Part shown: positions 1-12,412 of the stretch, in pieces | Layout of the letters: the number at the start of each line of letters is the position of its first letter | Position numbering within the stretch: the first letter of the stretch is position 1 | DNA from: Lepidodermella squamata | Lineage: Eukaryota; Gastrotricha | Length of the DNA stretch: 64,000 nt | Assembly: GCA_047495785.1 (NCBI GenBank) | Contig: JBLDXI010000017.1 | Location: forward strand, 1 to 64,000 | Direction: 5' to 3' | Position numbers and translations under genes: made by a program | The notes under the pieces: generated by a model | What the model was told of the DNA's origin: nothing | Databases searched by the model: none | Seen by the model: the letters and a program-made list of their open reading frames with translations, nothing else

Positions 1-49
1 ATTTGCTGAAGCCGCAACGCCCCAGCGGGCGTGTGAACGAATCTGTGCA
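1..49. repeat. Further fold-back junction at the window edge
   Basis: Bases 1-10 (ATTTGCTGAA) match the minus-oriented leader seen in copy 4 near 16330-16340. Bases 11-49 match the plus-oriented leader seen in copy 3 (about 8174-8212). The sequence therefore switches strand at about base 10, which means that the inverted array continues to the left of the window with at least one more unit. Confidence 0.7.
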
Positions 50-122
50 TTACTACACAATTAGCATATCATGGTTCAATAGGCATGCTGAAATTCAGCT
101 CGCGCGATAGAAACCGTGCAAA

Positions 123-1169
123 ATGGGATCAACAACAAATTTACTATCGGCCTTACTTCTGCTGACTTTCCCATCTCAAAATGTAGTCTGTCATGAGGAG
201 AATCCTTTTCTGGGACGCGGTTATCACCTTATCAAAGGCTTTCCTCTTAGTAGCCAAGACCCAGGCTACCGGAGGTCTGTACTCAACGGCAGATGGACTG
301 TGTTGGTATCCGATGGAGTCATCTATCAATCTAATGGTGAGCAGAAAACAACCTGCAATAGATATGGTTATGTCGGATCGGAGAGCTTGCAGAAGATCTT
401 GTTGGATTCATTAAACAACAGCCTAACAAACGAGCCTGAAAGGCAAGCGGCGTTTACACGAAACAGTATCAAGTTCGAGAAATATATGAGGTATGATCAG
501 CTCGATCGACTCTTGGTTTGGTCAAATGACCATTTCGACGGCAATCGGGCTCATATCAATATCAGTAATGGAGACACTTTATGGTCGGAAAAATTTAAAA
601 ATGGAATTCGCATGCTGGAAAATTCTACCGATTTGGCAGATTTCAATTTATTCATTGAGGGGTACGGCACCCACTTGGTCCAAGGGGTAGAAACTGGCTA
701 TAGGAAAGGAGGGCTGATGAAGATAACTTTGTTCAATGACAACACACCGGCACCTCAAATCGACGCTAACTGCGGTTATTCAGCGGATACCATTCAACTG
801 AGTTGTCTCATCAGAGAATCTGTCGAAGAATTCAACACTGAAACTGGCAATGCTCCTGCAAAGTTACACCTGGTTTCTTGGTTGGATGTGTTACGAATGT
901 TGTATCCTTCTAAGCTAGGAATGCATCAGCATTTGAAAACGGTTTGGGATAAGGTCTACGAGCCGCCTGTCAAAATTGAAGACAACAATGCAGATGCAAA
1001 GATCGATCCAGCGGTCATAGCTTGGCACACTTTGATTGCGTTATGTCGCTCAGACAAGCGACATCCAAAATGCAGACGCTTGGCCTATAAACCCAAAGAG
1101 ATCAATGCCCAAATAGCACAACTGGAAAGGTCAAAATATAGAAGCCGCAGTTTCGATTATGATCTGTGA
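123..1169 (+). CDS. Short secreted MACPF-domain protein (array copy 1)
   Basis: Single-exon ORF of 348 residues. It starts with a signal peptide (hydrophobic residues 7-17, likely cleavage after VVC at 21-23). The MACPF signature lies at residues 178-197 (IEGYGTHLVQGVETGYRKGG), with the core YGTH at 181-184. MACPF proteins oligomerise and insert beta-hairpins to make membrane pores; this one is little longer than the domain itself and has no obvious extra C-terminal domain. The ATG at 123 is chosen because the signal peptide begins there. It sits 717 bases upstream of the NPC1-like gene on the same strand. It is nearly identical to copy 4 (15153-16202) but has a 3-base deletion at the LTNG/LNG position and some substitutions. 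Whether this copy exists in the genome depends on whether the array is real. Confidence 0.75.
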   Translation: MGSTTNLLSALLLLTFPSQNVVCHEENPFLGRGYHLIKGFPLSSQDPGYRRSVLNGRWTVLVSDGVIYQSNGEQKTTCNRYGYVGSESLQKILLDSLNNSLTNEPERQAAFTRNSIKFEKYMRYDQLDRLLVWSNDHFDGNRAHINISNGDTLWSEKFKNGIRMLENSTDLADFNLFIEGYGTHLVQGVETGYRKGGLMKITLFNDNTPAPQIDANCGYSADTIQLSCLIRESVEEFNTETGNAPAKLHLVSWLDVLRMLYPSKLGMHQHLKTVWDKVYEPPVKIEDNNADAKIDPAVIAWHTLIALCRSDKRHPKCRRLAYKPKEINAQIAQLERSKYRSRSFDYDL

Positions 1170-1886
1170 GCAACAAAAGCGAGCCATCATCTTAATCATT
1201 TTTTTGCGGAGTCAACATGAATAAATTGTAATTCATTTCATTCTCGCAGCATTCAGTGTCGGATCATGACTCCAGAAATTCACCGCCATGGACCCTTAGA
1301 TGTCAAAACTGTTATCAGGCGCTAAGGGCATTTGCTTAAAAGATGAAAAATGATTAGGTCCTGCCACTGCATTACAGCCGTACGTTTTCGAACATAGATT
1401 GTGATTGCGAATCTCCAACTTCATTTTTCAAGTTGAAAGAAGAATTGTTTTATAATAATGTCAACTCGCTCTAATATTATAATAAAGCATCTCCAAGTAA
1501 TGCTGTATTAGTCAACTGACAGTCATCGAAACTTCATTATGCCCTTCCCAGTGCATGCAGACATGAAATAAATAGAAATCGAGGTCCAGTGGCTCGTGCG
1601 GTTGATACCAAGTCTCTCGCTTAACTCGCCCAGCCATATCAGCTACTGTTGTTGGTACATTAAAGATAGTAATACCTCGGCGAAAACAAGCCGTTATCTC
1701 TATCATGACGCTGCACACGCACACATATCATTGAAAGTTTCCATTTTAGTCCATAAACTGCAAAAAGCACAACGAAACCATCTTAATTATGATGAATCAC
1801 TAATATAACATAATATAAGAGTAATCACAAGTTTTTCATCCCATTTTATCAGAGACCGAAAATCGGGTTCAGTTGAACGAAGCATC
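1170..1886. other. Intergenic spacer of the array unit
   Basis: About 720 bases between the MACPF stop and exon 1 of the NPC1-like gene. It contains an AT-rich imperfect hairpin around 1450-1485 and short overlapping ORFs on both strands (about 1512-1808) that have no family features. The ORFs are present in all four units only because the DNA is duplicated. It probably holds the MACPF 3' end and the promoter of the downstream gene; I see no distinct element. Confidence 0.5.
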
Positions 1887-4250
1887 ATGGCCATAGACTT
1901 GTCACAAGCTATCGCTATCGCAAGGGTAAGATTTCCTTTCATCTTATAGGAGTAAGGTGGTTAATTTTTTGAATTGACCAGGTTATAATTTTTGTCCTAA
2001 GCTATTGTACTGCATATGGCTCAGCCAGCTGCGTGTTTCAAAAGCCTCGTTCTCCCTCTGCTCTCTATGAAAATAGTTATGCATTACTGAAAACCAAATG
2101 TAAGTTGCTAAATCGAGTCACGATATTTAATGTAAAAGGACTTCAATGTAATAATTTCTGAATTTGAGTGTCCCTGTAATATCGTGTGATAAACAAAATC
2201 GGAGTGACACCGGAACGATGGTCACCGGAAATTCGCCTAAATCGGGCGAAATTTTTCACAATTTTTTTATTTTGCTTCAGTGAGCGAATTTCTTATTCCA
2301 TTGTGAGAACTATTGACACAGTTTATTATAAATGCTATGCCTCCTTCTTACTTGAGGCCACCCTGGAAGTGATCGTTTCCGATGCTGCTCAAATGAGCAA
2401 GTCGCTGACGTTCTTTCTGATGCTTTTGAGTACAACGCCAAAATGTTCCCGCGTTCTCCTTCTTGCGTCGCCGCCCTCGATCAGGCAGTTTGTGAGATCA
2501 TCTGCTCTGGCAGCCAAAGCAAGTATATCGCTCGGGTGCTAATCCCCGGAACCAATAAAGTCAGATATCTGGTTTTCATGGACCCGAGCTACGCAAATGC
2601 CATCTACGATGCATGCAGCAAATCATATCAGCCGGTCTCGAATGTCTCCGTGGTGCGAACAATTTGCGTTAAAAGCAGAATAGAGGCAGAAGACACTAAA
2701 CTGGATTGTGACCTGAGACAATTTTTCGAGCAAACTCTCGGCAATCCCTTGGCAAATTACAGCCTTGTATTTTGCATTGCAAAGAATGGGCAGTACGTTA
2801 ATGAATGCCGCGTTGGAGGCAGTGCGGAAGTCCTACGAGCTCCGCCTTACAATAGGCCACAAACGTGCGATTCAAGTACAGCTCACTGCACAGATTGTTT
2901 ATCTGCTGAACGTTGCTCTGAGAGGATGAAAGAATGGAATGAAATCAATCCTTTAAGTGAATACGCTACGAGAGCCGCCGTGGTGTTGCCAACTTTCGTA
3001 GTTTCGGTTATTTTTTTGATGTGTGGTTGGATGATGTTTCCCAAGCATCAACAGAATCAGCAGAATGCCGAAGCTCTGCGTAATCAAGAAATATGGTTGT
3101 TGTACGTGAACTGGGTGTGTATCGTGTTCATGGAGTTCTCTTCATTTCTGGCGCCAGTAGCCTTATTATGGCTAAAACTGATTTCTGCAGCGACGCAATC
3201 AAAGCTATTGAGCAGTAAGTAAATACGTTTTCTGCATTGACTGCTATTACATTCGAATGTTCGTGTAGGAAATCGCCCATCTCGTTCAGCATTTTAATTG
3301 CTCGTGAAAAAGAGTCGACAACGTGCGCCTTTCTTGATGATGTAACTTGAATTCACCCTAATTAAAATTCCTAAATTGTTACATATTCTTAGCTCGATCG
3401 GTTGCTAAACAGTGATATGCGGCGTATAACAGCTAACCGCACTAAATTCGGGAAAATATGCGCAAGATCAAAAGCCACTGGTGTGTGCTTTGTGGAGAGT
3501 CCATTGAGTTACACGCAAAATAATCGAACCCTGCTCGACGATCTGTGTCGACCTGAGAACATAACCGCATTGATTCGCCATTTGCAAAGATGCGAACTGT
3601 AACCTTTCGATATTTCTCACGCTGTATCAACCATTTTTACCCTTCAATAGGTTGCCCGATCTAATCGAATGTCATTCAGAATTTCGGCACGTCGTTTTCT
3701 CCAATCAAATTTACTCAACATCAGGTTCTTATGCTTATGCAATGTTTCGACCTTTAAAATTTCTTCGAATTCGGCAATTAAAAAATTACGATATACACCC
3801 GCGATGAAGCGTTTGAATCACAACAGTTCTTTTTTTCTAGATGCAACAGCTCGAAGACTGCATACTGGTGACAAGCAAACCGTCAGAGCGACGATAAAAC
3901 TCGAGAAGCTACCCGGGACAAACGACTGGATAGAACAATTTCAACGACATCTTGACACTATGAAATACGCACATCTCAGGATTCTAGACTATGGCAGCGA
4001 CAAAGTATGACACAAATTAGTGTAGAATAACTGACTGCAGTTTCCCGTTCACAGCCGAAACAATTATCATCAACTGGGCTATCACGATTCACAGTAGCAC
4101 TTTTGATATGCAGAGGAATCCTTACGCTATCTGAAGGCATTGTCCTAGCTTGGTCATGGAAGAAAGCAAAATGTTCTAAACGGTCGTCCATTCAACAGCA
4201 TATTCTTTGGATTTTTTTCTCTGCATTCATCATAGTGTTTTTTGGCCAAA
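1887..4250 (+). pseudogene. NPC1-like gene, 5' half, truncated at fold-back (copy 1)
   Basis: Eight exons by frame and by comparison with the intact paralogue at 23617-28151: 1887-1925, 1982-2099, 2357-3214, 3269-3341, 3393-3598, 3651-3724, 3841-4004 and 4055 to the junction at 4250. The product starts with a signal peptide. It has the NPC1 N-terminal domain (CC pair in exon 3, SPSC, CEIIC, YANAIYDAC), a transmembrane segment near the end of exon 3, the luminal middle domain (ICARSKA, then SPLSYTQNN) and the first helices of the sterol-sensing domain, where the sequence folds back. One G is missing near 3132 (TGGAG versus TGGGAG in the other copies), which shifts the frame in exon 3. The 3' half, including any CARD, is not in this unit. 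Confidence 0.8.
3909..4250. repeat. Asymmetric tail-to-tail spacer S
   Basis: A 342-base segment between the arms ending at 3908 and starting at 4251. It continues the copy 1 gene (end of exon 7, a ~50-base intron, start of exon 8). The same segment occurs in the opposite orientation at 12070-12412, with one extra base in a homopolymer run (seven A versus six T). Confidence 0.85.
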
Positions 4251-6270
4251 CTTCTCGAGTTTTATCGTCGCTCTGACGGTTTGCTTGTCACCAGTATGCA
4301 GTCTTCGAGCTGTTGCATCTAGAAAAAAAGAACTGTTGTGATTCAAACGCTTCATCGCGGGTGTATATCGTAATTTTTTAATTGCCGAATTCGAAGAAAT
4401 TTTAAAGGTCGAAACATTGCATAAGCATAAGAACCTGATGTTGAGTAAATTTGATTGGAGAAAACGACGTGCCGAAATTCTGAATGACATTCGATTAGAT
4501 CGGGCAACCTATTGAAGGGTAAAAATGGTTGATACAGCGTGAGAAATATCGAAAGGTTACAGTTCGCATCTTTGCAAATGGCGAATCAATGCGGTTATGT
4601 TCTCAGGTCGACACAGATCGTCGAGCAGGGTTCGATTATTTTGCGTGTAACTCAATGGACTCTCCACAAAGCACACACCAGTGGCTTTTGATCTTGCGCA
4701 TATTTTCCCGAATTTAGTGCGGTTAGCTGTTATACGCCGCATATCACTGTTAGCAACCGATCGAGCTAAGAATATGTAACAATTTAGGAATTTTAATTAG
4801 GGTGAATTCAAGTTACATCATCAAGAAAGGCGCACGTTGTCGACTCTTTTTCACGAGCAATTAAAATGCTGAACGAGATGGGCGATTTCCTACACGAACA
4901 TTCGAATGTAATAGCAGTCAATGCAGAAAACGTATTTACTTACTGCTCAATAGCTTTGATTGCGTCGCTGCAGAAATCAGTTTTAGCCATAATAAGGCTA
5001 CTGGCGCCAGAAATGAAGAGAACTCCCATGAACACGATACACACCCAGTTCACGTACAACAACCATATTTCTTGATTACGCAGAGCTTCGGCATTCTGCT
5101 GATTCTGTTGATGCTTGGGAAACATCATCCAACCACACATCAAAAAAATAACCGAAACTACGAAAGTTGGCAACACCACGGCGGCTCTCGTAGCGTATTC
5201 ACTTAAAGGATTGATTTCATTCCATTCTTTCATCCTCTCAGAGCAACGTTCAGCAGATAAACAATCTGTGCAGTGAGCTGTACTTGAATCGCACGTTTGT
5301 GGCCTATTGTAAGGCGGAGCTCGTAGGACTTCCGCACTGCCTCCAACGCGGCATTCATTAACGTACTGCCCATTCTTTGCAATGCAAAATACAAGGCTGT
5401 AATTTGCCAAGGGATTGCCGAGAGTTTGCTCGAAAAATTGTCTCAGGTCACAATCCAGTTTAGTGTCTTCTGCCTCTATTCTGCTTTTAACGCAAATTGT
5501 TCGCACCACGGAGACATTCGAGACCGGCTGATATGATTTGCTGCATGCATCGTAGATGGCATTTGCGTAGCTCGGGTCCATGAAAACCAGATATCTGACT
5601 TTATTGGTTCCGGGGATTAGCACCCGAGCGATATACTTGCTTTGGCTGCCAGAGCAGATGATCTCACAAACTGCCTGATCGAGGGCGGCGACGCAAGAAG
5701 GAGAACGCGGGAACATTTTGGCGTTGTACTCAAAAGCATCAGAAAGAACGTCAGCGACTTGCTCATTTGAGCAGCATCGGAAACGATCACTTCCAGGGTG
5801 GCCTCAAGTAAGAAGGAGGCATAGCATTTATAATAAACTGTGTCAATAGTTCTCACAATGGAATAAGAAATTCGCTCACTGAAGCAAAATAAAAAAATTG
5901 TGAAAAATTTCGCCGATTTAGGCGAATTTCCGGTGACCATCGTTCCGTGTCACTCCGATTTTGTTTATCACACGATATTACAGGGACACTCAAATTCAGA
6001 AATTATTACATTGAAGTCCTTTTACATTAAATATCGTGACTCGATTTAGCAACTTACATTTGGTTTTCAGTAATGCATAACTATTTTCATAGAGAGCAGA
6101 GGGAGAACGAGGCTTTTGAAACACGCAGCTGGCCTGAGCCATATGCAGTACAATAGCTTAGGACAAAAATTATAACCTGGTCAATTCAAAAATTAACCAC
6201 CTTACTCCTATAAGATGAAAGGAAATCTTACCCTTGCGATAGCGATAGCTTGTGACAAGTCTATGGCCAT
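4251..6270 (-). pseudogene. NPC1-like gene, 5' part, truncated (copy 2)
   Basis: Mirror image of copy 1. Exon 1 starts at 6270, and the large N-terminal-domain exon is intact in frame around 4940-5716. Exon 2 carries an extra base near 6132 (CTCAGGCC versus CTCAGCC) that breaks the frame. The unit stops inside exon 7 at the fold-back at 4251, so it cannot encode a full NPC1-like protein. Confidence 0.75.
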
Positions 6271-6987
6271 GATGCTTCGTTCAACTGAACCCGATTTTCG
6301 GTCTCTGATAAAATGGGATGAAAAACTTGTGATTACTCTTATATTATGTTATATTAGTGATTCATCATAATTAAGATGGTTTCGTTGTGCTTTTTGCAGT
6401 TTATGGACTAAAATGGAAACTTTCAATGATATGTGTGCGTGTGCAGCGTCATGATAGAGATAACGGCTTGTTTTCGCCGAGGTATTACTATCTTTAATGT
6501 ACCAACAACAGTAGCTGATATGGCTGGGCGAGTTAAGCGAGAGACTTGGTATCAACCGCACGAGCCACTGGACCTCGATTTCTATTTATTTCATGTCTGC
6601 ATGCACTGGGAAGGGCATAATGAAGTTTCGATGACTGTCAGTTGACTAATACAGCATTACTTGGAGATGCTTTATTATAATATTAGAGCGAGTTGACATT
6701 ATTATAAAACAATTCTTCTTTCAACTTGAAAAATGAAGTTGGAGATTCGCAATCACAATCTATGTTCGAAAACGTACGGCTGTAATGCAGTGGCAGGACC
6801 TAATCATTTTTCATCTTTTAAGCAAATGCCCTTAGCGCCTGATAACAGTTTTGACATCTAAGGGTCCATGGCGGTGAATTTCTGGAGTCATGATCCGACA
6901 CTGAATGCTGCGAGAATGAAATGAATTACAATTTATTCATGTTGACTCCGCAAAAAAATGATTAAGATGATGGCTCGCTTTTGTTGC

Positions 6988-8033
6988 TCACAGATCATAA
7001 TCGAAACTGCGGCTTCTATATTTTGACCTTTCCAGTTGTGCTATTTGGGCATTGATCTCTTTGGGTTTATAGGCCAAGCGTCTGCATTTTGGATGTCGCT
7101 TGTCTGAGCGACATAACGCAATCAAAGTGTGCCAAGCTATGACCGCTGGATCGATCTTTGCATCTGCATTGTTGTCTTCAATTTTGACAGGCGGCTCGTA
7201 GACCTTATCCCAAACCGTTTTCAAATGCTGATGCATTCCTAGCTTAGAAGGATACAACATTCGTAACACATCCAACCAAGAAACCAGGTGTAACTTTGCA
7301 GGAGCATTGCCAGTTTCAGTGTTGAATTCTTCGACAGATTCTCTGATGAGACAACTCAGTTGAATGGTATCCGCTGAATAACCGCAGTTAGCGTCGATTT
7401 GAGGTGCCGGTGTGTTGTCATTGAACAAAGTTATCTTCATCAGCCCTCCTTTCCTATAGCCAGTTTCTACCCCTTGGACCAAGTGGGTGCCGTACCCCTC
7501 AATGAATAAATTGAAATCTGCCAAATCGGTAGAATTTTCCAGCATGCGAATTCCATTTTTAAATTTTTCCGACCATAAAGTGTCTCCATTACTGATATTG
7601 ATATGAGCCCGATTGCCGTCGAAATGGTCATTTGACCAAACCAAGAGTCGATCGAGCTGATCATACCTCATATATTTCTCGAACTTGATACTGTTTCGTG
7701 TAAACGCCGCTTGCCTTCAGGCTCGTTTGTTAGGCTGTTGTTTAATGAATCCAACAAGATCTTCTGCAAGCTCTCCGATCCGACATAACCATATCTATTG
7801 CAGGTTGTTTTCTGCTCACCATTAGATTGATAGATGACTCCATCGGATACCAACACAGTCCATCTGCCGTTGAGTACAGACCTCCGGTAGCCTGGGTCTT
7901 GGCTACTAAGAGGAAAGCCTTTGATAAGGTGATAACCGCGTCCCAGAAAAGGATTCTCCTCTTGACAGACTACATTTTGAGATGGGAAAGTCAGCAGAAG
8001 TAAGGCCGATAGTAAATTTGTTGTTGATCCCAT
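6988..8033 (-). pseudogene. Short MACPF gene, frameshifted (array copy 2)
   Basis: Same gene as 123-1169 in opposite orientation. One base is missing in a short T run near 7716 (GCCTTCAGG versus GCCTTTCAGG), splitting the frame into 7668-8033 (signal peptide and N-terminal third) and 6988-7671 (rest, including the MACPF signature). Isolated homopolymer loss is typical of long-read error, so the break may not be biological. Confidence 0.8.
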
Positions 8034-8106
8034 TTTGCACGGTTTCTATCGCGCGAGCTGAATTTCAGCATGCCTATTGAACCATGATATGCTAATTGTG
8101 TAGTAA

Positions 8107-8212
8107 CGCCGATTCAAAATCATTCAATGGTATCAGGGAACGGCTTTCAGCAAATATCACAGATGATGCGAGAGCCGCAACGCCCCAGCGGGCGTGTGAA
8201 CGAATCTGTGCA
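8107..8212. repeat. Head-to-head spacer of the array
   Basis: 106 bases between arms ending at 8106 (TAGTAA) and starting at 8213 (TTACTA). The segment equals the upstream leader of copy 4 read on the minus strand (about 16276-16384). Copy 2 therefore stops early in the leader and copy 3 resumes further upstream in the opposite direction, with one or two shared bases at the joint. Confidence 0.85.
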
Positions 8213-8285
8213 TTACTACACAATTAGCATATCATGGTTCAATAGGCATGCTGAAATTCAGCTCGCGCGATAGAAACCGTGCAAA

Positions 8286-9330
8286 ATGGGATCAACAACA
8301 AATTTACTATCGGCCTTACTTCTGCTGACTTTCCCATCTCAAAATGTAGTCTGTCAAGAGGAGAATCCTTTTCTGGGACGCGGTTATCACCTTATCAAAG
8401 GCTTTCCTCTTAGTAGCCAAGACCCAGGCTACCGGAGGTCTGTACTCAACGGCAGATGGACTGTGTTGGTATCCGATGGAGTCATCTATCAATCTAATGG
8501 TGAGCAGAAAACAACCTGCAATAGATATGGTTATGTCGGATCGGAGAGCTTGCAGAAGATCTTGTTGGATTCATTAAACAACAGCCTAACAAACGAGCCT
8601 GAAAGGCAAGCGGCGTTTACACGAAACAGTATCAAGTTCGAGAAATATATGAGGTATGATCAGCTCGATCGACTCTTGGTTTGGTCAAATGACCATTTCG
8701 ACGGCAATCGGGCTCATATCAATATCAGTAATGGAGACACTTTATGGTCGGAAAAATTTAAAAATGGAATTCGCATGCTGGAAAATTCTACCGATTTGGC
8801 AGATTTCAATTTATTCATTGAGGGGTACGGCACCCACTTGGTCCAAGGGGTAGAAACTGGCTATAGGAAAGGAGGGCTGATGAAGATAACTTTGTTCAAT
8901 GACAACACACCGGCACCTCAAATCGACGCTAACTGCGGTTATTCAGCGGATACCATTCAACTGAGTTGTCTCATCAGAGAATCTGTCGAAGAATTCAACA
9001 CTGAAACTGGCAATGCTCCTGCAAAGTTACACCTGGTTTCTTGGTTGGATGTGTTACGAATGTTGTATCCTTCTAAGCTAGGAATGCATCAGCATTTGAA
9101 AACGGTTTGGGATAAGGTCTACGAGCCGCCTGTCAAAATTGAAGACAACAATGCAGATGCAAAGATCGATCAGCGGTCATAGCTTGGCACACTTTGATTG
9201 CGTTATGTCGCTCAGACAAGCGACATCCAAAATGCAGACGCTTGGCCTATAAACCCAAAGAGATCAATGCCCAAATAGCACAACTGGAAAGGTCAAAATA
9301 TAGAAGCCGCAGTTTCGATTATGATCTGTG
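8286..9330 (+). pseudogene. Short MACPF gene, frameshifted near the end (array copy 3)
   Basis: Identical to copy 1 for most of its length, including the signal peptide and YGTH motif. One C is missing near 9171 (GATCGATCAGC versus GATCGATCCAGC), giving a stop at 9182 after 298 residues instead of 348. The remaining original codons continue to about 9330. Confidence 0.8.
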
Positions 9331-10047
9331 AGCAACAAAAGCGAGCCATCATCTTAATCATTTTTTTGCGGAGTCAACATGAATAAATTGTAATTCATTT
9401 CATTCTCGCAGCATTCAGTGTCGGATCATGACTCCAGAAATTCACCGCCATGGACCCTTAGATGTCAAAACTGTTATCAGGCGCTAAGGGCATTTGCTTA
9501 AAAGATGAAAAATGATTAGGTCCTGCCACTGCATTACAGCCGTACGTTTTCGAACATAGATTGTGATTGCGAATCTCCAACTTCATTTTCAAGTTGAAAG
9601 AAGAATTGTTTTATAATAATGTCAACTCGCTCTAATATTATAATAAAGCATCTCCAAGTAATGCTGTATTAGTCAACTGACAGTCATCGAAACTTCATTA
9701 TGCCCTTCCCAGTGCATGCAGACATGAAATAAATAGAAATCGAGGTCCAGTGGCTCGTGCGGTTGATACCAAGTCTCTCGCTTAACTCGCCCAGCCATAT
9801 CAGCTACTGTTGTTGGTACATTAAAGATAGTAATACCTCGGCGAAAACAAGCCGTTATCTCTATCATGACGCTGCACACGCACACATATCATTGAAAGTT
9901 TCCATTTTAGTCCATAAACTGCAAAAAGCACAACGAAACCATCTTAATTATGATGAATCACTAATATAACATAATATAAGAGTAATCACAAGTTTTTCAT
10001 CCCATTTTATCAGAGACCGAAAATCGGGTTCAGTTGAACGAAGCATC

Positions 10048-12069
10048 ATGGCCATAGACTTGTCACAAGCTATCGCTATCGCAAGGGTAAGATTTCCTTT
10101 CATCTTATAGGAGTAAGGTGGTTAATTTTTTGAATTGACCAGGTTATAATTTTTGTCCTAAGCTATTGTACTGCATATGGCTCAGCCAGCTGCGTGTTTC
10201 AAAAGCCTCGTTCTCCCTCTGCTCTCTATGAAAATAGTTATGCATTACTGAAAACCAAATGTAAGTGCTAAATCGAGTCACGATATTTAATGTAAAAGGA
10301 CTTCAATGTAATAATTTCTGAATTTGAGTGTCCCTGTAATATCGTGTGATAAACAAAATCGGAGTGACACCGGAACGATGGTCACCGGAAATTCGCCTAA
10401 ATCGGGCGAAATTTTTCACAATTTTTTTATTTTGCTTCAGTGAGCGAATTTCTTATTCCATTGTGAGAACTATTGACACAGTTTATTATAAATGCTATGC
10501 CTCCTTCTTACTTGAGGCCACCCTGGAAGTGATCGTTTCCGATGCTGCTCAAATGAGCAAGTCGCTGACGTTCTTTCTGATGCTTTTGAGTACAACGCCA
10601 AAATGTTCCCGCGTTCTCCTTCTTGCGTCGCCGCCCTCGATCAGGCAGTTTGTGAGATCATCTGCTCTGGCAGCCAAAGCAAGTATATCGCTCGGGTGCT
10701 AATCCCCGGAACCAATAAAGTCAGATATCTGGTTTTCATGGACCCGAGCTACGCAAATGCCATCTACGATGCATGCAGCAAATCATATCAGCCGGTCTCG
10801 AATGTCTCCGTGGTGCGAACAATTTGCGTTAAAAGCAGAATAGAGGCAGAAGACACTAAACTGGATTGTGACCTGAGACAATTTTTCGAGCAAACTCTCG
10901 GCAATCCCTTGGCAAATTACAGCCTTGTATTTTGCATTGCAAAGAATGGGCAGTACGTTAATGAATGCCGCGTTGGAGGCAGTGCGGAAGTCCTACGAGC
11001 TCCGCCTTACAATAGGCCACAAACGTGCGATTCAAGTACAGCTCACTGCACAGATTGTTTATCTGCTGAACGTTGCTCTGAGAGGATGAAAGAATGGAAT
11101 GAAATCAATCCTTTAAGTGAATACGCTACGAGAGCCGCCGTGGTGTTGCCAACTTTCGTAGTTTCGGTTATTTTTTTGATGTGTGGTTGGATGATGTTTC
11201 CCAAGCATCAACAGAATCAGCAGAATGCCGAAGCTCTGCGTAATCAAGAAATATGGTTGTTGTACGTGAACTGGGTGTGTATCGTGTTCATGGGAGTTCT
11301 CTTCATTTCTGGCGCCAGTAGCCTTATTATGGCTAAAACTGATTTCTGCAGCGACGCAATCAAAGCTATTGAGCAGTAAGTAAATACGTTTTCTGCATTG
11401 ACTGCTATTACATTCGAATGTTCGTGTAGGAAATCGCCCATCTCGTTCAGCATTTTAATTGCTCGTGAAAAAGAGTCGACAACGTGCGCCTTTCTTGATG
11501 ATGTAACTTGAATTCACCCTAATTAAAATTCCTAAATTGTTACATATTCTTAGCTCGATCGGTTGCTAAACAGTGATATGCGGCGTATAACAGCTAACCG
11601 CACTAAATTCGGGAAAATATGCGCAAGATCAAAAGCCACTGGTGTGTGCTTTGTGGAGAGTCCATTGAGTTACACGCAAAATAATCGAACCCTGCTCGAC
11701 GATCTGTGTCGACCTGAGAACATAACCGCATTGATTCGCCATTTGCAAAGATGCGAACTGTAACCTTTCGATATTTCTCACGCTGTATCAACCATTTTTA
11801 CCCTTCAATAGGTTGCCCGATCTAATCGAATGTCATTCAGAATTTCGGCACGTCGTTTTCTCCAATCAAATTTACTCAACATCAGGTTCTTATGCTTATG
11901 CAATGTTTCGACCTTTAAAATTTCTTCGAATTCGGCAATTAAAAAATTACGATATACACCCGCGATGAAGCGTTTGAATCACAACAGTTCTTTTTTTCTA
12001 GATGCAACAGCTCGAAGACTGCATACTGGTGACAAGCAAACCGTCAGAGCGACGATAAAACTCGAGAAG
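10048..12069 (+). pseudogene. NPC1-like gene, exons 1-7 (partial), truncated (copy 3)
   Basis: Exon 1 starts at 10048. The large third exon is intact (ORF 10603-11379, whose last codons run into the GTAAGT donor). Exons for the middle domain follow at about 11552 and 11810. The gene stops at 12069 inside exon 7 where the sequence folds back into spacer S in reverse orientation. Confidence 0.78.
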
Positions 12070-12412
12070 TTTGGCCAAAAAAACACTATGATGAATGCAG
12101 AGAAAAAAATCCAAAGAATATGCTGTTGAATGGACGACCGTTTAGAACATTTTGCTTTCTTCCATGACCAAGCTAGGACAATGCCTTCAGATAGCGTAAG
12201 GATTCCTCTGCATATCAAAAGTGCTACTGTGAATCGTGATAGCCCAGTTGATGATAATTGTTTCGGCTGTGAACGGGAAACTGCAGTCAGTTATTCTACA
12301 CTAATTTGTGTCATACTTTGTCGCTGCCATAGTCTAGAATCCTGAGATGTGCGTATTTCATAGTGTCAAGATGTCGTTGAAATTGTTCTATCCAGTCGTT
12401 TGTCCCGGGTAG
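12070..12412. repeat. Tail-to-tail spacer S, reversed
   Basis: The 343-base reverse complement of spacer 3909-4250. Read on the minus strand it continues the copy 4 NPC1-like gene into exon 8. Having the spacer inverted at the second junction shows that units 3+4 are the reverse complement of units 1+2, not a tandem duplicate of them. Confidence 0.88.

Noticed and set aside
1512-1808. Overlapping 70-codon ORFs on both strands, present in all four array units
   Set aside because: They recur only because the DNA is duplicated; no signal peptide, motif or paralogue outside the array.
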